From a virus: a stretch of DNA of 53,303 nucleotides. The notes under the pieces are model-generated. The model saw only the letters and a list, made by a program, of their open reading frames with translations. It was not told where the DNA came from and made no database searches. This document shows positions 8,385 to 16,766 of this stretch, in pieces; within the stretch, counting starts at the first letter, position 1, and the number at the start of each line of letters is the position of its first letter. The stretch spans positions 1 to 53,303 of the IMG/VR virus record IMGVR_UViG_3300030104_000911, one strand, 5' to 3'. The translations under genes were made by a program, and so were the position numbers.

Positions 8385-9821
8385 ATGACCGTTCTATTTA
8401 AAAACAATGCTCATTCAACATTAGCTTCTAGCATTACGGATTCTGCTACAAGTATTACTCTTGCTTCAGGCCATGGAGATGCTAGGTTTCCAGTTACAGC
8501 AAGCCCAAATTATTTTTATGCAACTCTCATTGATAGTTCAAATAACTTAGAGGTTGTAAAATGTACTGCAAGGTCTAGTGATGTCCTTACAGTTGTTAGA
8601 GCTCAAGAAGGTACCTCAGCAAGAGCTTATTCTACAGGTGATAGAATAGAGCTTAGAATTACAGCACAAGGTTTAGAAGATTTAAATGGTACACGAGCTA
8701 GTGAATATAAATCAAACTGGGGTAGCTCATCAGCTCCTATAACCCATACTGTAACTGTCGGAACTAAAACAGGTGCACATCCATATACAGGAGTAGGTTC
8801 TAGTAATGCTTACTTTATAGACAATATAGAGTCACCTGTTTTAGCGTTTGATGGTGCAGATACAGGCAAAACTTATTACTACAGATTCGACCAATCAGAT
8901 TCAAGTAACAGCGGGCATCCATTAAGGTTTTATTTAAATGCTGCAAAAAGCACAGCTTATACAACTAATGTAACAACTAATGGTACACCTGGTAATGCTG
9001 GTGCATACACACAAATACAAGTAGATGAGTACACTCCAAACTTGTTGTACTATCAATGCAGTAGTCATGCACACATGGGTAATTACATACATCATATTTC
9101 TAATATGTTTAACAGTAATGGCGTGCTGTTTAAAATGCCAACAGCAGATGGTTCTGCTGGGCAAATATTAAAAACTGATGGCTCTGGAGTATTAAGTTTT
9201 GTAGCAGCAGCAACAGCAACATATCCAACTGTTACAGGCGTAACTCCTTCATCTACAGGTAATACTGCAGCTAACCTTGTTATTGCGGGAACAAATTTTG
9301 TAACAGGATGTCATGTAGAATTTATAAATTCATCTGGGGTTATAACTCTACCAAATAGTATTACAAGAGATTCAGCAACACAGATTACAGTTAATGCAAC
9401 ACTACCCACTGATGGTACATACTTTATCAGAGTTGAGAATCCTGATGGATTAGCAGCAAGGTCAAGTTCTGCGATACTTACAGTATCAGACGCACCAACA
9501 TGGAGTACATCAGCTGGAAGTTTAGGAAGTGTAGCGGCTGGAGCATCAGTATCTTTAGATGTAGACGCTTCATCAGATTCAACAGTAGCGTTTAGTGAAA
9601 CTACAAGTGTGCTTACAAGTAATACTGACACACCAGCATCTACTATGAATTTAACCCTCAACTCATCGACAGGAGCTATAACAGGAACAGCTCCTAGTCC
9701 GACAAGTGAGACCACATATAACTTTACCCTACGAGCAACAGATGCAGAATCGCAAACAGCAGACAGAGCATTTAGTATTACAGTAGCGGTAGGAATGAAC
9801 AACACAGGACAATTTAACTAA
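8385..9821 (+). CDS. Multidomain tail fibre with cupredoxin-like and Ig-like domains
   Basis: A 478-residue fibre protein built from modules. Residues 1-105 are a beta domain also present at the N-terminus of the protein at 12395-13165, probably the tail-attachment part. Residues about 115-240 look like a cupredoxin: His178, then C225-S-S-H228-A-H-M231, the usual order of copper ligands, with a GTPGNAGAYTQIQV strand before them. Residues about 280-370 resemble an IPT/TIG immunoglobulin-like domain, and about 372-470 a cadherin-like He_PIG domain. It overlaps the next gene by one base. Receptor or glycan binding is the likely role. Copper binding is a family-based inference. Confidence 0.75.
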   Translation: MTVLFKNNAHSTLASSITDSATSITLASGHGDARFPVTASPNYFYATLIDSSNNLEVVKCTARSSDVLTVVRAQEGTSARAYSTGDRIELRITAQGLEDLNGTRASEYKSNWGSSSAPITHTVTVGTKTGAHPYTGVGSSNAYFIDNIESPVLAFDGADTGKTYYYRFDQSDSSNSGHPLRFYLNAAKSTAYTTNVTTNGTPGNAGAYTQIQVDEYTPNLLYYQCSSHAHMGNYIHHISNMFNSNGVLFKMPTADGSAGQILKTDGSGVLSFVAAATATYPTVTGVTPSSTGNTAANLVIAGTNFVTGCHVEFINSSGVITLPNSITRDSATQITVNATLPTDGTYFIRVENPDGLAARSSSAILTVSDAPTWSTSAGSLGSVAAGASVSLDVDASSDSTVAFSETTSVLTSNTDTPASTMNLTLNSSTGAITGTAPSPTSETTYNFTLRATDAESQTADRAFSITVAVGMNNTGQFN

Positions 9822-11239
9822 TGGCAGCAAATTCATATTTATCAAAAGCAACATCATCAGGTGGAAACCAAAAAACCTTTACAGTATCAGCATGGGTAAG
9901 ACAATCTATGGTGATATCAAATGCAAGACATATTGTAGGTAGTGATGTAGAAGACGATGGTGCAAACTATTGTCATTTTTCTATAGAGTCAGATGGTACA
10001 TTAAAATTTTTATCATTATTATCTTCTAGTATAGTAGCAAATATAGTTTCAACACCTAAGTTTATAGACACGACTGCATTTTACCATTTAGTATTAAGAT
10101 GTGATACAACACAAAGTACCGCAGCAGATAGAGTAAGAATATATGTTAATGGAAGTCAAGTTACTGCTTTTGGCACTAACACTATTCCAAGTCAAAATGA
10201 TGATTTAGGATTATTCAAAAGTGGAAGTGCTACTTTAATTGGTGCAAGACACCCAAGCTCATCTTCAAACTTTTTTGAGGGAGAAATGGGTATGGTTTGT
10301 ATAGCGGATGGGGCTAGTCTAGCTCCTACAGTATTTGGTGAAACAGATAGTACGACTGGATTATGGAAACCTATACTAAGTCCAACTTTCACTGCGGGCA
10401 CAAATGGAGCTATGCTCAAATTTGAAAACTCAGGAGCATTAGGTACTGATAGCAAAGGTTCAAACAACTTTACAGTTAATGGTAATCTTAAACAAAGCCC
10501 TAGTACCGCTACTAATAAATTTCCAGCTTTAAACCCAAGAGGTACTCATGCTGATTATGATGGTGCTAACTATAATCTTAATGCTGGACATACTGCTTTA
10601 ATGACAACAGGTACAAACAGAGTAGCTCCTATTGATATGTGTTTTCAAGGTGGTAAATGGTATTGGGAATGTAAAATAGAAAGTAATGATGCTAAATCAA
10701 CGCTTGGTGTATACATGACTGACTTCTCATCTCCAAAAAGAATAGAACAATTTAATGCTGACTTAGCTTTACAATCAGGTTCTAATGGTGGTAAACGAGC
10801 AGTTAGTTATATGGCAGATGCAAGTTATCATAAAATTCAAAATGCTGGTAACCAAGTTACTTATGGTACTGGTGTAACTAGTGGAGACATTATTATGATG
10901 GCTTTTGATTCTGCTACAGGTAAAAATTGGTTTGGCAGAAATGGTACATGGTTTAACGCACCAGGCACATCTAATGTTGGAGACCCAGCTGCTGGTACAA
11001 ATGACAGTGGTACAGTATTAGTAAATACAGATAATGATTTAATGTCATTTTATGTTAGTGGTCGTAATGCAAGTAGTGCAAATAAAACAATGGATATAAA
11101 TTTTGGACATGGCTACTTTGGAACTACACCAGTCGCATCAGCAAATGCAGATAGTAATGGCAAAGGCTCGTTTGAGTATGCACCACCTACTGGATTCTTA
11201 GCTTTATGTAGCGAAAACATTCAAACAGACGGAGGATAA
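9821..11239 (+). CDS. Tail fibre with LamG-like and SPRY-like domains
   Basis: A 472-residue protein. Residues about 1-180 follow the concanavalin/LamG pattern (FTVSAWVRQ, YHLVLRCDTTQ, VRIYVNGSQV, FEGEMGMVCIADGASL), a carbohydrate-binding fold used in phage adhesins. Residues about 260-440 resemble a SPRY-type domain (GGKWYWECKIES, then DIIMMAFDSATGKNWFGRNGTW). The C-terminal FEYAPPTGFLALCSEN ending is frequent in marine phage fibre proteins. It starts on the last base of the preceding fibre gene and ends two bases before the next. A glycan-recognising fibre is the best reading. Confidence 0.75.
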   Translation: MAANSYLSKATSSGGNQKTFTVSAWVRQSMVISNARHIVGSDVEDDGANYCHFSIESDGTLKFLSLLSSSIVANIVSTPKFIDTTAFYHLVLRCDTTQSTAADRVRIYVNGSQVTAFGTNTIPSQNDDLGLFKSGSATLIGARHPSSSSNFFEGEMGMVCIADGASLAPTVFGETDSTTGLWKPILSPTFTAGTNGAMLKFENSGALGTDSKGSNNFTVNGNLKQSPSTATNKFPALNPRGTHADYDGANYNLNAGHTALMTTGTNRVAPIDMCFQGGKWYWECKIESNDAKSTLGVYMTDFSSPKRIEQFNADLALQSGSNGGKRAVSYMADASYHKIQNAGNQVTYGTGVTSGDIIMMAFDSATGKNWFGRNGTWFNAPGTSNVGDPAAGTNDSGTVLVNTDNDLMSFYVSGRNASSANKTMDINFGHGYFGTTPVASANADSNGKGSFEYAPPTGFLALCSENIQTDGG

Positions 11240-11240
11240 T

Positions 11241-12383
11241 ATGGCAACATTTACAAAAATAGCAAAACCATCAGCACACCATGACGAAGTATTATATTCA
11301 GGTAGTGATAGCAACCAAACTATTACTGGTTTAGGTTTTCAACCTGATTGGTTACATATAAAAAATAGAAATGAAAATGGTAACCATAATATTATTGATA
11401 CTGTAAGAGGTATTGATAAAATTGTTTATGTAAATAGTACAGATGGACAAGATACAGAATCAAAAGTATCAGCAATTACTTCAGATGGATTTACTTTAGT
11501 AGGAAATAAACCTAACACTAATGACGCTGATGATGGATTTATAGCACATTGTTTTAAACTAGCTGGTTCAACAACTACCAATGACGCTAGTGCTACAGGT
11601 GTTGGCACAATAGATTCAAGTTATCGTGCAAACACAGATTCAGGTATATCAGTAGTTACATGGACAGGTACAGGTGCAAATGGCACTATAGCTCATGGTT
11701 TAGGAAGAGCACCTGACTGTATAATAATGAAAGATATTTCACAAGATGGTTACCATTGGGAATTTTATATGCACTCAGGTAATGCTGGTGGTAGCCCTGA
11801 AAACTCAGCATCATCAGATGAAGACCATCACATTAGATTTTTTGACAATGATGGTACTGCAGACCCTGATGATGACCATACTTACTTTAATGACACCAAA
11901 CCTACTAGCACAGTATTTTCTATAGGTACTGCTAATAATGTAAATCAAAGTGGCATATCACAAATGGCAATTTGTATTGCAAATACTAACGGCTCAGTAC
12001 GAGCTGGGGCATATCAAGGTAATGGTAAAACTCATGGCTCATATGTCTTTACAGGTTTTAGACCAAGAGCAATATGGGTATCGGGAAGATTAACTGAAGA
12101 CCCTCATTGGAAAACAGTTACAACTAGATTTACCTCTGCTACCAATGCAGCAGCATCAAGTGGTGGTGCTAATCATGGTAATCCAATAGGACATAATTTA
12201 AAGACTGGGGATGCTTCAGCAAAAGCAGAAGTAAACCAATGTAATCTTGATATCTTTAGTAATGGGTTTTCACCAGCTTCAACAGATGGTAAACACAATG
12301 GTGGTGGATATTATTACTACTACATAGCATGGGCAGGTGCACCTATGGTCGGCACAAATAAAGTATTAGGAACAGCATTTTAA
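11241..12383 (+). CDS. Tail fibre protein (C-terminal adhesin-like)
   Basis: A 380-residue beta-rich protein. The motifs ITGLGFQPDWLHIKNR (about 28-43) and VTWTGTGANGTIAHGLGRAP (near residue 145) belong to a domain repeated in marine and enterobacterial phage fibres. Two related modules appear in tandem, each with a GLGxxPDxxxxK core. It directly follows the LamG/SPRY fibre gene and precedes a gene with a fibre-attachment domain. It probably forms part of the host-recognition complex. A Gly/Tyr-rich C-terminus (GGGYYYYYIAW) may pack into the trimer end. Confidence 0.7.
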   Translation: MATFTKIAKPSAHHDEVLYSGSDSNQTITGLGFQPDWLHIKNRNENGNHNIIDTVRGIDKIVYVNSTDGQDTESKVSAITSDGFTLVGNKPNTNDADDGFIAHCFKLAGSTTTNDASATGVGTIDSSYRANTDSGISVVTWTGTGANGTIAHGLGRAPDCIIMKDISQDGYHWEFYMHSGNAGGSPENSASSDEDHHIRFFDNDGTADPDDDHTYFNDTKPTSTVFSIGTANNVNQSGISQMAICIANTNGSVRAGAYQGNGKTHGSYVFTGFRPRAIWVSGRLTEDPHWKTVTTRFTSATNAAASSGGANHGNPIGHNLKTGDASAKAEVNQCNLDIFSNGFSPASTDGKHNGGGYYYYYIAWAGAPMVGTNKVLGTAF

Positions 12384-12394
12384 GAGAAAACTTT

Positions 12395-13165
12395 ATGGGA
12401 GTTAAGCTAAAAAATAATGCATTTGGAACTCTAGCTGCTGGAATTAATAGCTCTGTTACTACAGTAGCTCTTACTGCTGGTCAAGGAGCTAAATTTCCTA
12501 CTACTAGTTCTGATGATTATTTTTATGCAACTCTTATTGATAGCTCAAATAATCTTGAAGTAGTAAAAGTTACTACTCGTTCAACTGATTCTATGACCGT
12601 TACAAGAGCTCAAGACAATACTTCTGCAAGAGCTTTTACAGCAGGTGATAGATTTGAACTTAGACCAAATGCAAAAGTTTTTGAGGATATACTATCAGAA
12701 TCAAGAGATTTAAATGGAGCTGAGTTTATTTTAGATGCTGATGCGGATACTACCATAACTGCTGATACAGACGACCAAATAGATATTAAGATAGCTAACT
12801 CAGATGATTTTCAATTTACTTCAAATAAATTTACAGCACAATTAGGCTCGGGAATAGTACTAACAAAATCAACTGCTACTTCTGATGAAGCAAGCAGTGC
12901 TGGTAGTTTTACTGAAAACAACTACAACATATCTCATACTTTAACTTTAGACGGAACTTTAGCTAATGATGCTGTGTTAGCTGATTTTACGGTTACATCT
13001 GATAAATGTTTAGCTACGTCAGTAGTCGTTGGCACGTGTAGTCTTAAATGCCATGTAGATATACATACGGTAGCAACAGGTTCATTTAAAGTAAGTATAA
13101 CAAATAAGTCTGGAGGTACCTTAGCTGATGATTCAACTATGGTAATAAACTATGCCATCTTATAA
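12395..13165 (+). CDS. Tail fibre protein with duplicated attachment domain
   Basis: A 256-residue protein. Its first 105 residues are clearly homologous to those of the 8385-9821 fibre: both carry YFYATLIDSSNNLEVVK followed by V-RAQ and TSARA. The middle segment ILDADADTTITADTDDQID is a linker common in marine phage fibre proteins. The C-terminal half is a beta domain. The last 14 bases overlap the next small gene. The shared N-terminus suggests two fibres that compete for, or occupy, the same tail docking site. Confidence 0.72.
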   Translation: MGVKLKNNAFGTLAAGINSSVTTVALTAGQGAKFPTTSSDDYFYATLIDSSNNLEVVKVTTRSTDSMTVTRAQDNTSARAFTAGDRFELRPNAKVFEDILSESRDLNGAEFILDADADTTITADTDDQIDIKIANSDDFQFTSNKFTAQLGSGIVLTKSTATSDEASSAGSFTENNYNISHTLTLDGTLANDAVLADFTVTSDKCLATSVVVGTCSLKCHVDIHTVATGSFKVSITNKSGGTLADDSTMVINYAIL

Positions 13166-13325
13166 ACAAACACCTTTATTAATGTTTCCTAATGGAACAA
13201 TAGCTAGAAGTAAAACAATGGTAGATGGTTGCGTAGTAATAGAAGAACCTGAACTAGAAGAAGCTACAAATATAGTAAACGTAATAGACCAAACAGAAGC
13301 TGTAAAAAAGGCAGAAAAAAAATGA
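13152..13325 (+). CDS. Small hypothetical protein, 57 residues
   Basis: A short gene that overlaps the end of the fibre gene by 14 bases and the start of the next gene by ATGA. The product begins MPSYKQTPLLMFPNGTIARS and ends in a Lys/Glu helix. A short N-terminal strand pair followed by an acidic linker is all that can be read. The tight overlaps on both sides and the conserved spacing of the operon argue that it is translated. Function unknown. Confidence 0.6.
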   Translation: MPSYKQTPLLMFPNGTIARSKTMVDGCVVIEEPELEEATNIVNVIDQTEAVKKAEKK

Positions 13326-13537
13326 AAGATATGAAGGACAATAACGAATTAACGCTTGAAGTTGAGCTTATTAAAAAAGATGTGCACGACATTAAGCATA
13401 ATCATCTAACTCATATTGAAAACGATTTGAGAGATGTAAAACGAGAGGTCTTTAAATTTAAATATATAATCTGGACAATTATTGTTATTTTTGTTTTGAC
13501 TACAGATAAATTTACAGACATATTAAAACTTTTATAG
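13322..13537 (+). CDS. Small membrane protein with helical domain (XhlA/holin-like)
   Basis: A 71-residue protein. Residues 1-45 are a charged amphipathic helix with heptad character, and about 47-62 are one hydrophobic segment (YIIWTIIVIFVLTT). This charged-helix-then-anchor plan is seen in haemolysin XhlA-type phage proteins and in some holin partners. The ATG overlaps the preceding stop (ATGA). It is the first of several membrane or exported products in this block, so a role in lysis or membrane interaction is likely but not proven. Confidence 0.6.
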   Translation: MKDMKDNNELTLEVELIKKDVHDIKHNHLTHIENDLRDVKREVFKFKYIIWTIIVIFVLTTDKFTDILKLL

Positions 13538-13547
13538 GAGAAATATT

Positions 13548-13700
13548 ATGCCAGGTGGTAATAAAGTTGGAATGAACACTAAGAAGCCAGGAACCAAGCT
13601 TATCATGAAATATGGTAAAGGTGGAAAGGTTAAGAACGGTAAAATGATGTACGGCACAGGCGGTAAAGTTAAACATAAGAAAATGGGAAAGTGTAAATAA
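13548..13700 (+). CDS. Small very basic protein, 50 residues
   Basis: A short gene with AGGAG upstream (in TATAGGAGAAATATTATG). The product is Lys/Gly-rich with repeated KYGKGGKV and YGTGGKV units and almost no acidic residues. Its stop codon shares one base with the ATG of the next small gene. Similar basic Gly-Lys proteins occur in marine phage structural clusters and are likely nucleic-acid-binding or internal virion components. No exact family is recognised. Confidence 0.65.
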   Translation: MPGGNKVGMNTKKPGTKLIMKYGKGGKVKNGKMMYGTGGKVKHKKMGKCK

Positions 13701-13870
13701 TGGGAGCTGGGACTAAACATTATTTTAGAAACGGCAAAGAGTTTAAAGGTGCTGTGCATAAAATGCCTAATGGTTCAATACATACAGGCAAAACGCACAC
13801 TGCATCCTCTAAACGAGTTTTCCATTTTAAAGACTTATCCGCTACAGCAAAAAAAGTTGCGAGGGGATAA
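13700..13870 (+). CDS. Small basic protein, 56 residues
   Basis: The product starts MGAGTKHYFRNGKEFKG and includes HKMPNGSIHTGKTHTASSKR, so it is basic and His-rich. The start shares its A with the stop of the preceding gene (TAATG), and the stop shares its last A with the start of the next (TAATG). The gene is therefore framed by two one-base couplings. It is one of three consecutive basic genes. A DNA-binding or virion-internal role is plausible. Function unknown. Confidence 0.65.
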   Translation: MGAGTKHYFRNGKEFKGAVHKMPNGSIHTGKTHTASSKRVFHFKDLSATAKKVARG

Positions 13871-14118
13871 TGGTTCTTAAAAAATACCAAAGTAAAACTG
13901 GAGGGCTTAATGCAGCAGGTAGGGCTCACTTTAAACGTAAAGAGGGAGCTAACCTCAAACCTCCAGTAACTGGTAAAGCACCTAAAGGTTCTAAAGCTGC
14001 TAAAAGAAGAAAAAGCTTTTGTGCAAGAATGTCTGGTGTAAAAGGGCCAATGAAAGATAGTAAGGGTAGACCGACTAGAAAAGCATTGGCGTTAAGAAAA
14101 TGGAAATGCCGAACCTAA
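13870..14118 (+). CDS. Basic structural-type protein (DUF6321-like)
   Basis: An 82-residue, extremely basic protein. The series KTGGLNAAGRAHFKR, KRRKSFCARMSGVKGP, DSKGRPTRKALALRKWKC matches a small protein found across many marine and T4-like phages and annotated as DUF6321. The two Cys could form a disulphide or bind metal. It overlaps the next gene by 19 bases in another frame. It could act in genome condensation in the head. That is an inference from charge only. Confidence 0.75.
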   Translation: MVLKKYQSKTGGLNAAGRAHFKRKEGANLKPPVTGKAPKGSKAAKRRKSFCARMSGVKGPMKDSKGRPTRKALALRKWKCRT

Positions 14119-14738
14119 AACATGTAGCAATCGTTATGCTAATAATCATAGCATTGTACAGTATTGAAAGTGCTGTATCTGATGTGACTTCTAGTGGCTC
14201 AACAACAAATACGCAATCGAATAATGCGGGGTCTAATACCGCAATAACGGGTGGTTACGAATCCAGCACTACTTACCAGTCAGGTTCATCTAGTAATACA
14301 ACTACAAATAACGAAACTAATAATTCTACAAACCAAAAAACTGCTGTAAACAGTGCTAATTCGCCTGGTATGAGCGTGTACGGACAAGACAGCTGTGTAA
14401 TACCGTTAGCTGCTGGAGTAACCGTAATAGGCTTCTCAGGCTCTTTTGGAAGCTATTACACAGACCCAAATTGTGAAAGACGTAAATCAGTAGCTGTGTT
14501 AGCTAAGCTTGGCATGAAAGTCGCAGCAATATCGTTAATGTGTCAAGACGTTGCTGTGTGGCAAGCCATGATGGATGCGGGTACGCCATGTCCTGTAGAT
14601 GGCTTGATAGGCGAAAAAGCTAAAAAAAGATGGATGGAGAAACGTAGAAAAGAAATAACAGGAGAAACTCAAACTAAACGGAGTATGACGTGGAATGAAA
14701 AACCTATACCTAGCGGTAATATTGAGCCTGTTAAGTAG
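14100..14738 (+). CDS. Exported or membrane-anchored protein with Ser/Thr/Asn-rich stalk
   Basis: A 212-residue protein. Residues about 7-26 are a hydrophobic signal or anchor (VAIVMLIIIALYSIESAVS). About 30-85 are a low-complexity Ser/Thr/Asn region. The C-terminal domain contains DPNCERRKSVAVLAKLGMKV, a CQDVAVWQAMMDAG segment and four Cys that could form disulphides in the periplasm. This C-terminal pattern recurs in marine phages next to tail genes. It starts within the preceding gene and contains, in another frame near its end, the start of a lipoprotein gene. Cell-envelope function is likely (lysis, superinfection or virion); which one is unknown. Confidence 0.65.
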   Translation: MEMPNLKHVAIVMLIIIALYSIESAVSDVTSSGSTTNTQSNNAGSNTAITGGYESSTTYQSGSSSNTTTNNETNNSTNQKTAVNSANSPGMSVYGQDSCVIPLAAGVTVIGFSGSFGSYYTDPNCERRKSVAVLAKLGMKVAAISLMCQDVAVWQAMMDAGTPCPVDGLIGEKAKKRWMEKRRKEITGETQTKRSMTWNEKPIPSGNIEPVK

Positions 14739-14823
14739 CTGTGCTTCGCATAGAGTAATACTTGGGGAAATAGAAGTATATGGGAATAACGAGATTAAAA
14801 TTGATGCACCAGAAAAAAAGTAA
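14695..14823 (+). CDS. Small lipoprotein, candidate outer spanin
   Basis: A 42-residue frame nested over the end of the previous gene and the start of the next, in a different frame. The product begins MKNLYLAVILSLLSSCASHR: a short basic n-region, a hydrophobic core and a lipobox LSS-C16, the mark of signal peptidase II substrates. The mature part is only about 27 residues and ends Lys-Lys. GGAG lies about 11 bases before the ATG. Overlapping, very short lipoproteins in a lysis region are typical of Rz1-type outer spanins. A coiled-coil membrane protein that could be the inner partner is at 16533-16766. Confident as a lipoprotein, tentative as a spanin. Confidence 0.55.
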   Translation: MKNLYLAVILSLLSSCASHRVILGEIEVYGNNEIKIDAPEKK

Positions 14824-16543
14824 TATAATTTTTAGTATCATATTTACCATATGTACGGTTCCTAGTTTTTCCTCTGCAGATACAACTGGGAACCTAATAA
14901 CTAATGGTAATTTCAACAACGGCACTACAGGCTGGACTTTATCTGGCGATGCACAAAGAATTAATGATTGTTGCCCAGGAGGGCATGACTTAGAGTTTGG
15001 GGATAGTGGTAGCATAGAACAATCTTTTGACTTGTTATCTAACACCATTACACAACCAATGCTTGATAACGGCATTACTCTAAACTCTAGTGTTGAAGTG
15101 CAAAATGGAGAGTGTGGTGTAGCTCAATGCTGGGGAGGTAGTGGCCCAGCTGATACCTTTACGATTAGACTACAGATTAGAGATATAAATGACAACGTGT
15201 TGTCAGTAACAACACAGGAGAGAACTAATGTTACGGGAATTAATGGAAAAGATTTTACAGATAGCGTTTCGTTTTCTGGGACAGGGTCTAATCAAGGAAA
15301 TATATTTATTAGTGGTGCTGACGGTAATAGTCCTGCTAATCTTGGTGGGCCTAATGTTGATAATATTTCTGTAACTATGGATTATGATTCAGTTGTACTA
15401 TCAGCAACAGAAACAGCAATTATAGCCACAGCATTTGAAGAGATTGAAGAAGTATTATCTACAGAAATAGAAACTGTAGAGTTTATACCTATAGAAGAAT
15501 TTGTCTTTGAAGTTTTTGAAGAACCAGAGATAACATTTGAAATGATTGAAGAAATAACATTTGAAGAAATAGCTGTAGAAGAAATTAACACAGGTATTGT
15601 AGAAATATTTACCGTAGCTATTGAAGAAGAAATTATACCCATGGAGGTAACTTATGAAGAACCAAAGGCCATCGAAACATTCACAACAGAAATCCAAGGC
15701 TTTGAAGAAAGAACTGAAACAAGCGAAGTTATCCAAGAGTTCTTTGCGGAAGCAGGGGAGGCCGTCATCGAAGCCCCTAACTCTAGCGGAATCGTTGAGC
15801 GAGAATCTACACCTCAAGAGATTGGAGGAGGAGAGACAACAGAAGCTTCAGCAGAAGAAATCGGCGGAACAGGAAATGGAGAAACATCAACAGGAAACGA
15901 AACAACAGTTGTTGCACAATCTGAGCAAGAGAGCGGCGGAGGAGTATCATCAGGAGGAGAACAGCTTGAAAATGAAACTGTTGAGAGCGAAAGCGTGGTT
16001 TCAGGAGATGATACATCTAGCGAAACAGAAACTGAAGTCGCTTCTGAAGAAGTAAATGAAACTAACGGAGAAACAGAAACAGTCGATAGTGAACAAGGAA
16101 GTGAAGGAACTGAAGTTGCTAGTACAGACGGGCAAGATACCGAAAGCAGTAATGCAGAGGTGGAAGAAAGCAGGGATAGTGAAAGTTCTAGAGAAATTAA
16201 TACAACGGTTTCAGTAGAAAGTATTGAACGTAAAGTTAATGAAACTATTAAGAGAGTAGACCAAAGACTTATTACAACATCACTTATTGTTGCTAAAGCC
16301 ATGGAAAGTCCACTTTCTATAGACAATTATGGACAAACCAATAATAATATATTTAAGAATCAACCAAATATTGATGGAGGAGATTACTATGACGAAAGAG
16401 AATTTATTGATGTTAGAAATATTTATAATGAAAACCAAAGTATCTATGGAGATATTGTGGCGGAATATCAAGAAACTTTGCAGACTAGCATAGATAATAG
16501 AATTAGAGCTGAAGAACATCTAAGGAGGATACGTGGATATTAA
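14780..16543 (+). CDS. Secreted, highly acidic protein with carbohydrate-binding-like domain
   Basis: A 587-residue protein. It has a signal peptide at about 10-33 (ends PSFSSA before DTTGN), then a jelly-roll-like domain at about 35-200 (NLITNGNFNNGTTGWTLSG, with Cys pairs and a VDNISVTMDY end), as in carbohydrate-binding modules. Residues about 205-300 are Glu/Ile-rich repeats (EEIEEVL, EEITFEEIAVEEI). About 310-480 are a Ser/Glu/Gly/Thr-rich disordered region. The C-terminal 100 residues are helical. A second ATG at 14804 is an alternative start that still gives a signal peptide. It lies among envelope-directed genes. The function is unknown: a periplasmic or surface role, or a virion protein, are both possible. 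Confidence 0.65.
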   Translation: MGITRLKLMHQKKSNIIFSIIFTICTVPSFSSADTTGNLITNGNFNNGTTGWTLSGDAQRINDCCPGGHDLEFGDSGSIEQSFDLLSNTITQPMLDNGITLNSSVEVQNGECGVAQCWGGSGPADTFTIRLQIRDINDNVLSVTTQERTNVTGINGKDFTDSVSFSGTGSNQGNIFISGADGNSPANLGGPNVDNISVTMDYDSVVLSATETAIIATAFEEIEEVLSTEIETVEFIPIEEFVFEVFEEPEITFEMIEEITFEEIAVEEINTGIVEIFTVAIEEEIIPMEVTYEEPKAIETFTTEIQGFEERTETSEVIQEFFAEAGEAVIEAPNSSGIVERESTPQEIGGGETTEASAEEIGGTGNGETSTGNETTVVAQSEQESGGGVSSGGEQLENETVESESVVSGDDTSSETETEVASEEVNETNGETETVDSEQGSEGTEVASTDGQDTESSNAEVEESRDSESSREINTTVSVESIERKVNETIKRVDQRLITTSLIVAKAMESPLSIDNYGQTNNNIFKNQPNIDGGDYYDEREFIDVRNIYNENQSIYGDIVAEYQETLQTSIDNRIRAEEHLRRIRGY

Positions 16544-16766
16544 AACAATAGCGACTGGCATAGGTCTAGTCATAACAATAGCAGGTCTTTTTGTATATCA
16601 GGGGCAATTAATTCAAAGAATAGATGTACTTGAAGCACAGAAAGCACCGAACATAAAACCATTAGAACAGGATATAGCTATTAATAAAGCAGAGATTGCT
16701 GTGCTAAAAGCAAAAATAGATGAGATGAAATCAAGGTCTGACAACCCGTTGGGAGGTGGTTTATGA
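16533..16766 (+). CDS. Small membrane-anchored coiled-coil protein (candidate inner spanin)
   Basis: A 77-residue protein translated from GTG, with AGGAGG seven bases upstream inside the end of the previous gene. Residues about 5-22 form one hydrophobic helix (IATGIGLVITIAGLFVY). The rest is a charged coiled coil (about 25-70) followed by a Gly-rich tail. An N-terminal anchor with a periplasmic coiled coil is the plan of inner spanins (Rz type), and a small lipoprotein is encoded 1.8 kb upstream. It overlaps the next gene by four bases. The lysis role is inferred. Confidence 0.55.
   Translation: MDIKTIATGIGLVITIAGLFVYQGQLIQRIDVLEAQKAPNIKPLEQDIAINKAEIAVLKAKIDEMKSRSDNPLGGGL

Noticed and set aside
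15814-16326. Open frame of 170 codons on the - strand under the acidic secreted protein
   Set aside because: It is a shadow of low-complexity Glu/Ser repeats, without ribosome site, within a + strand operon.
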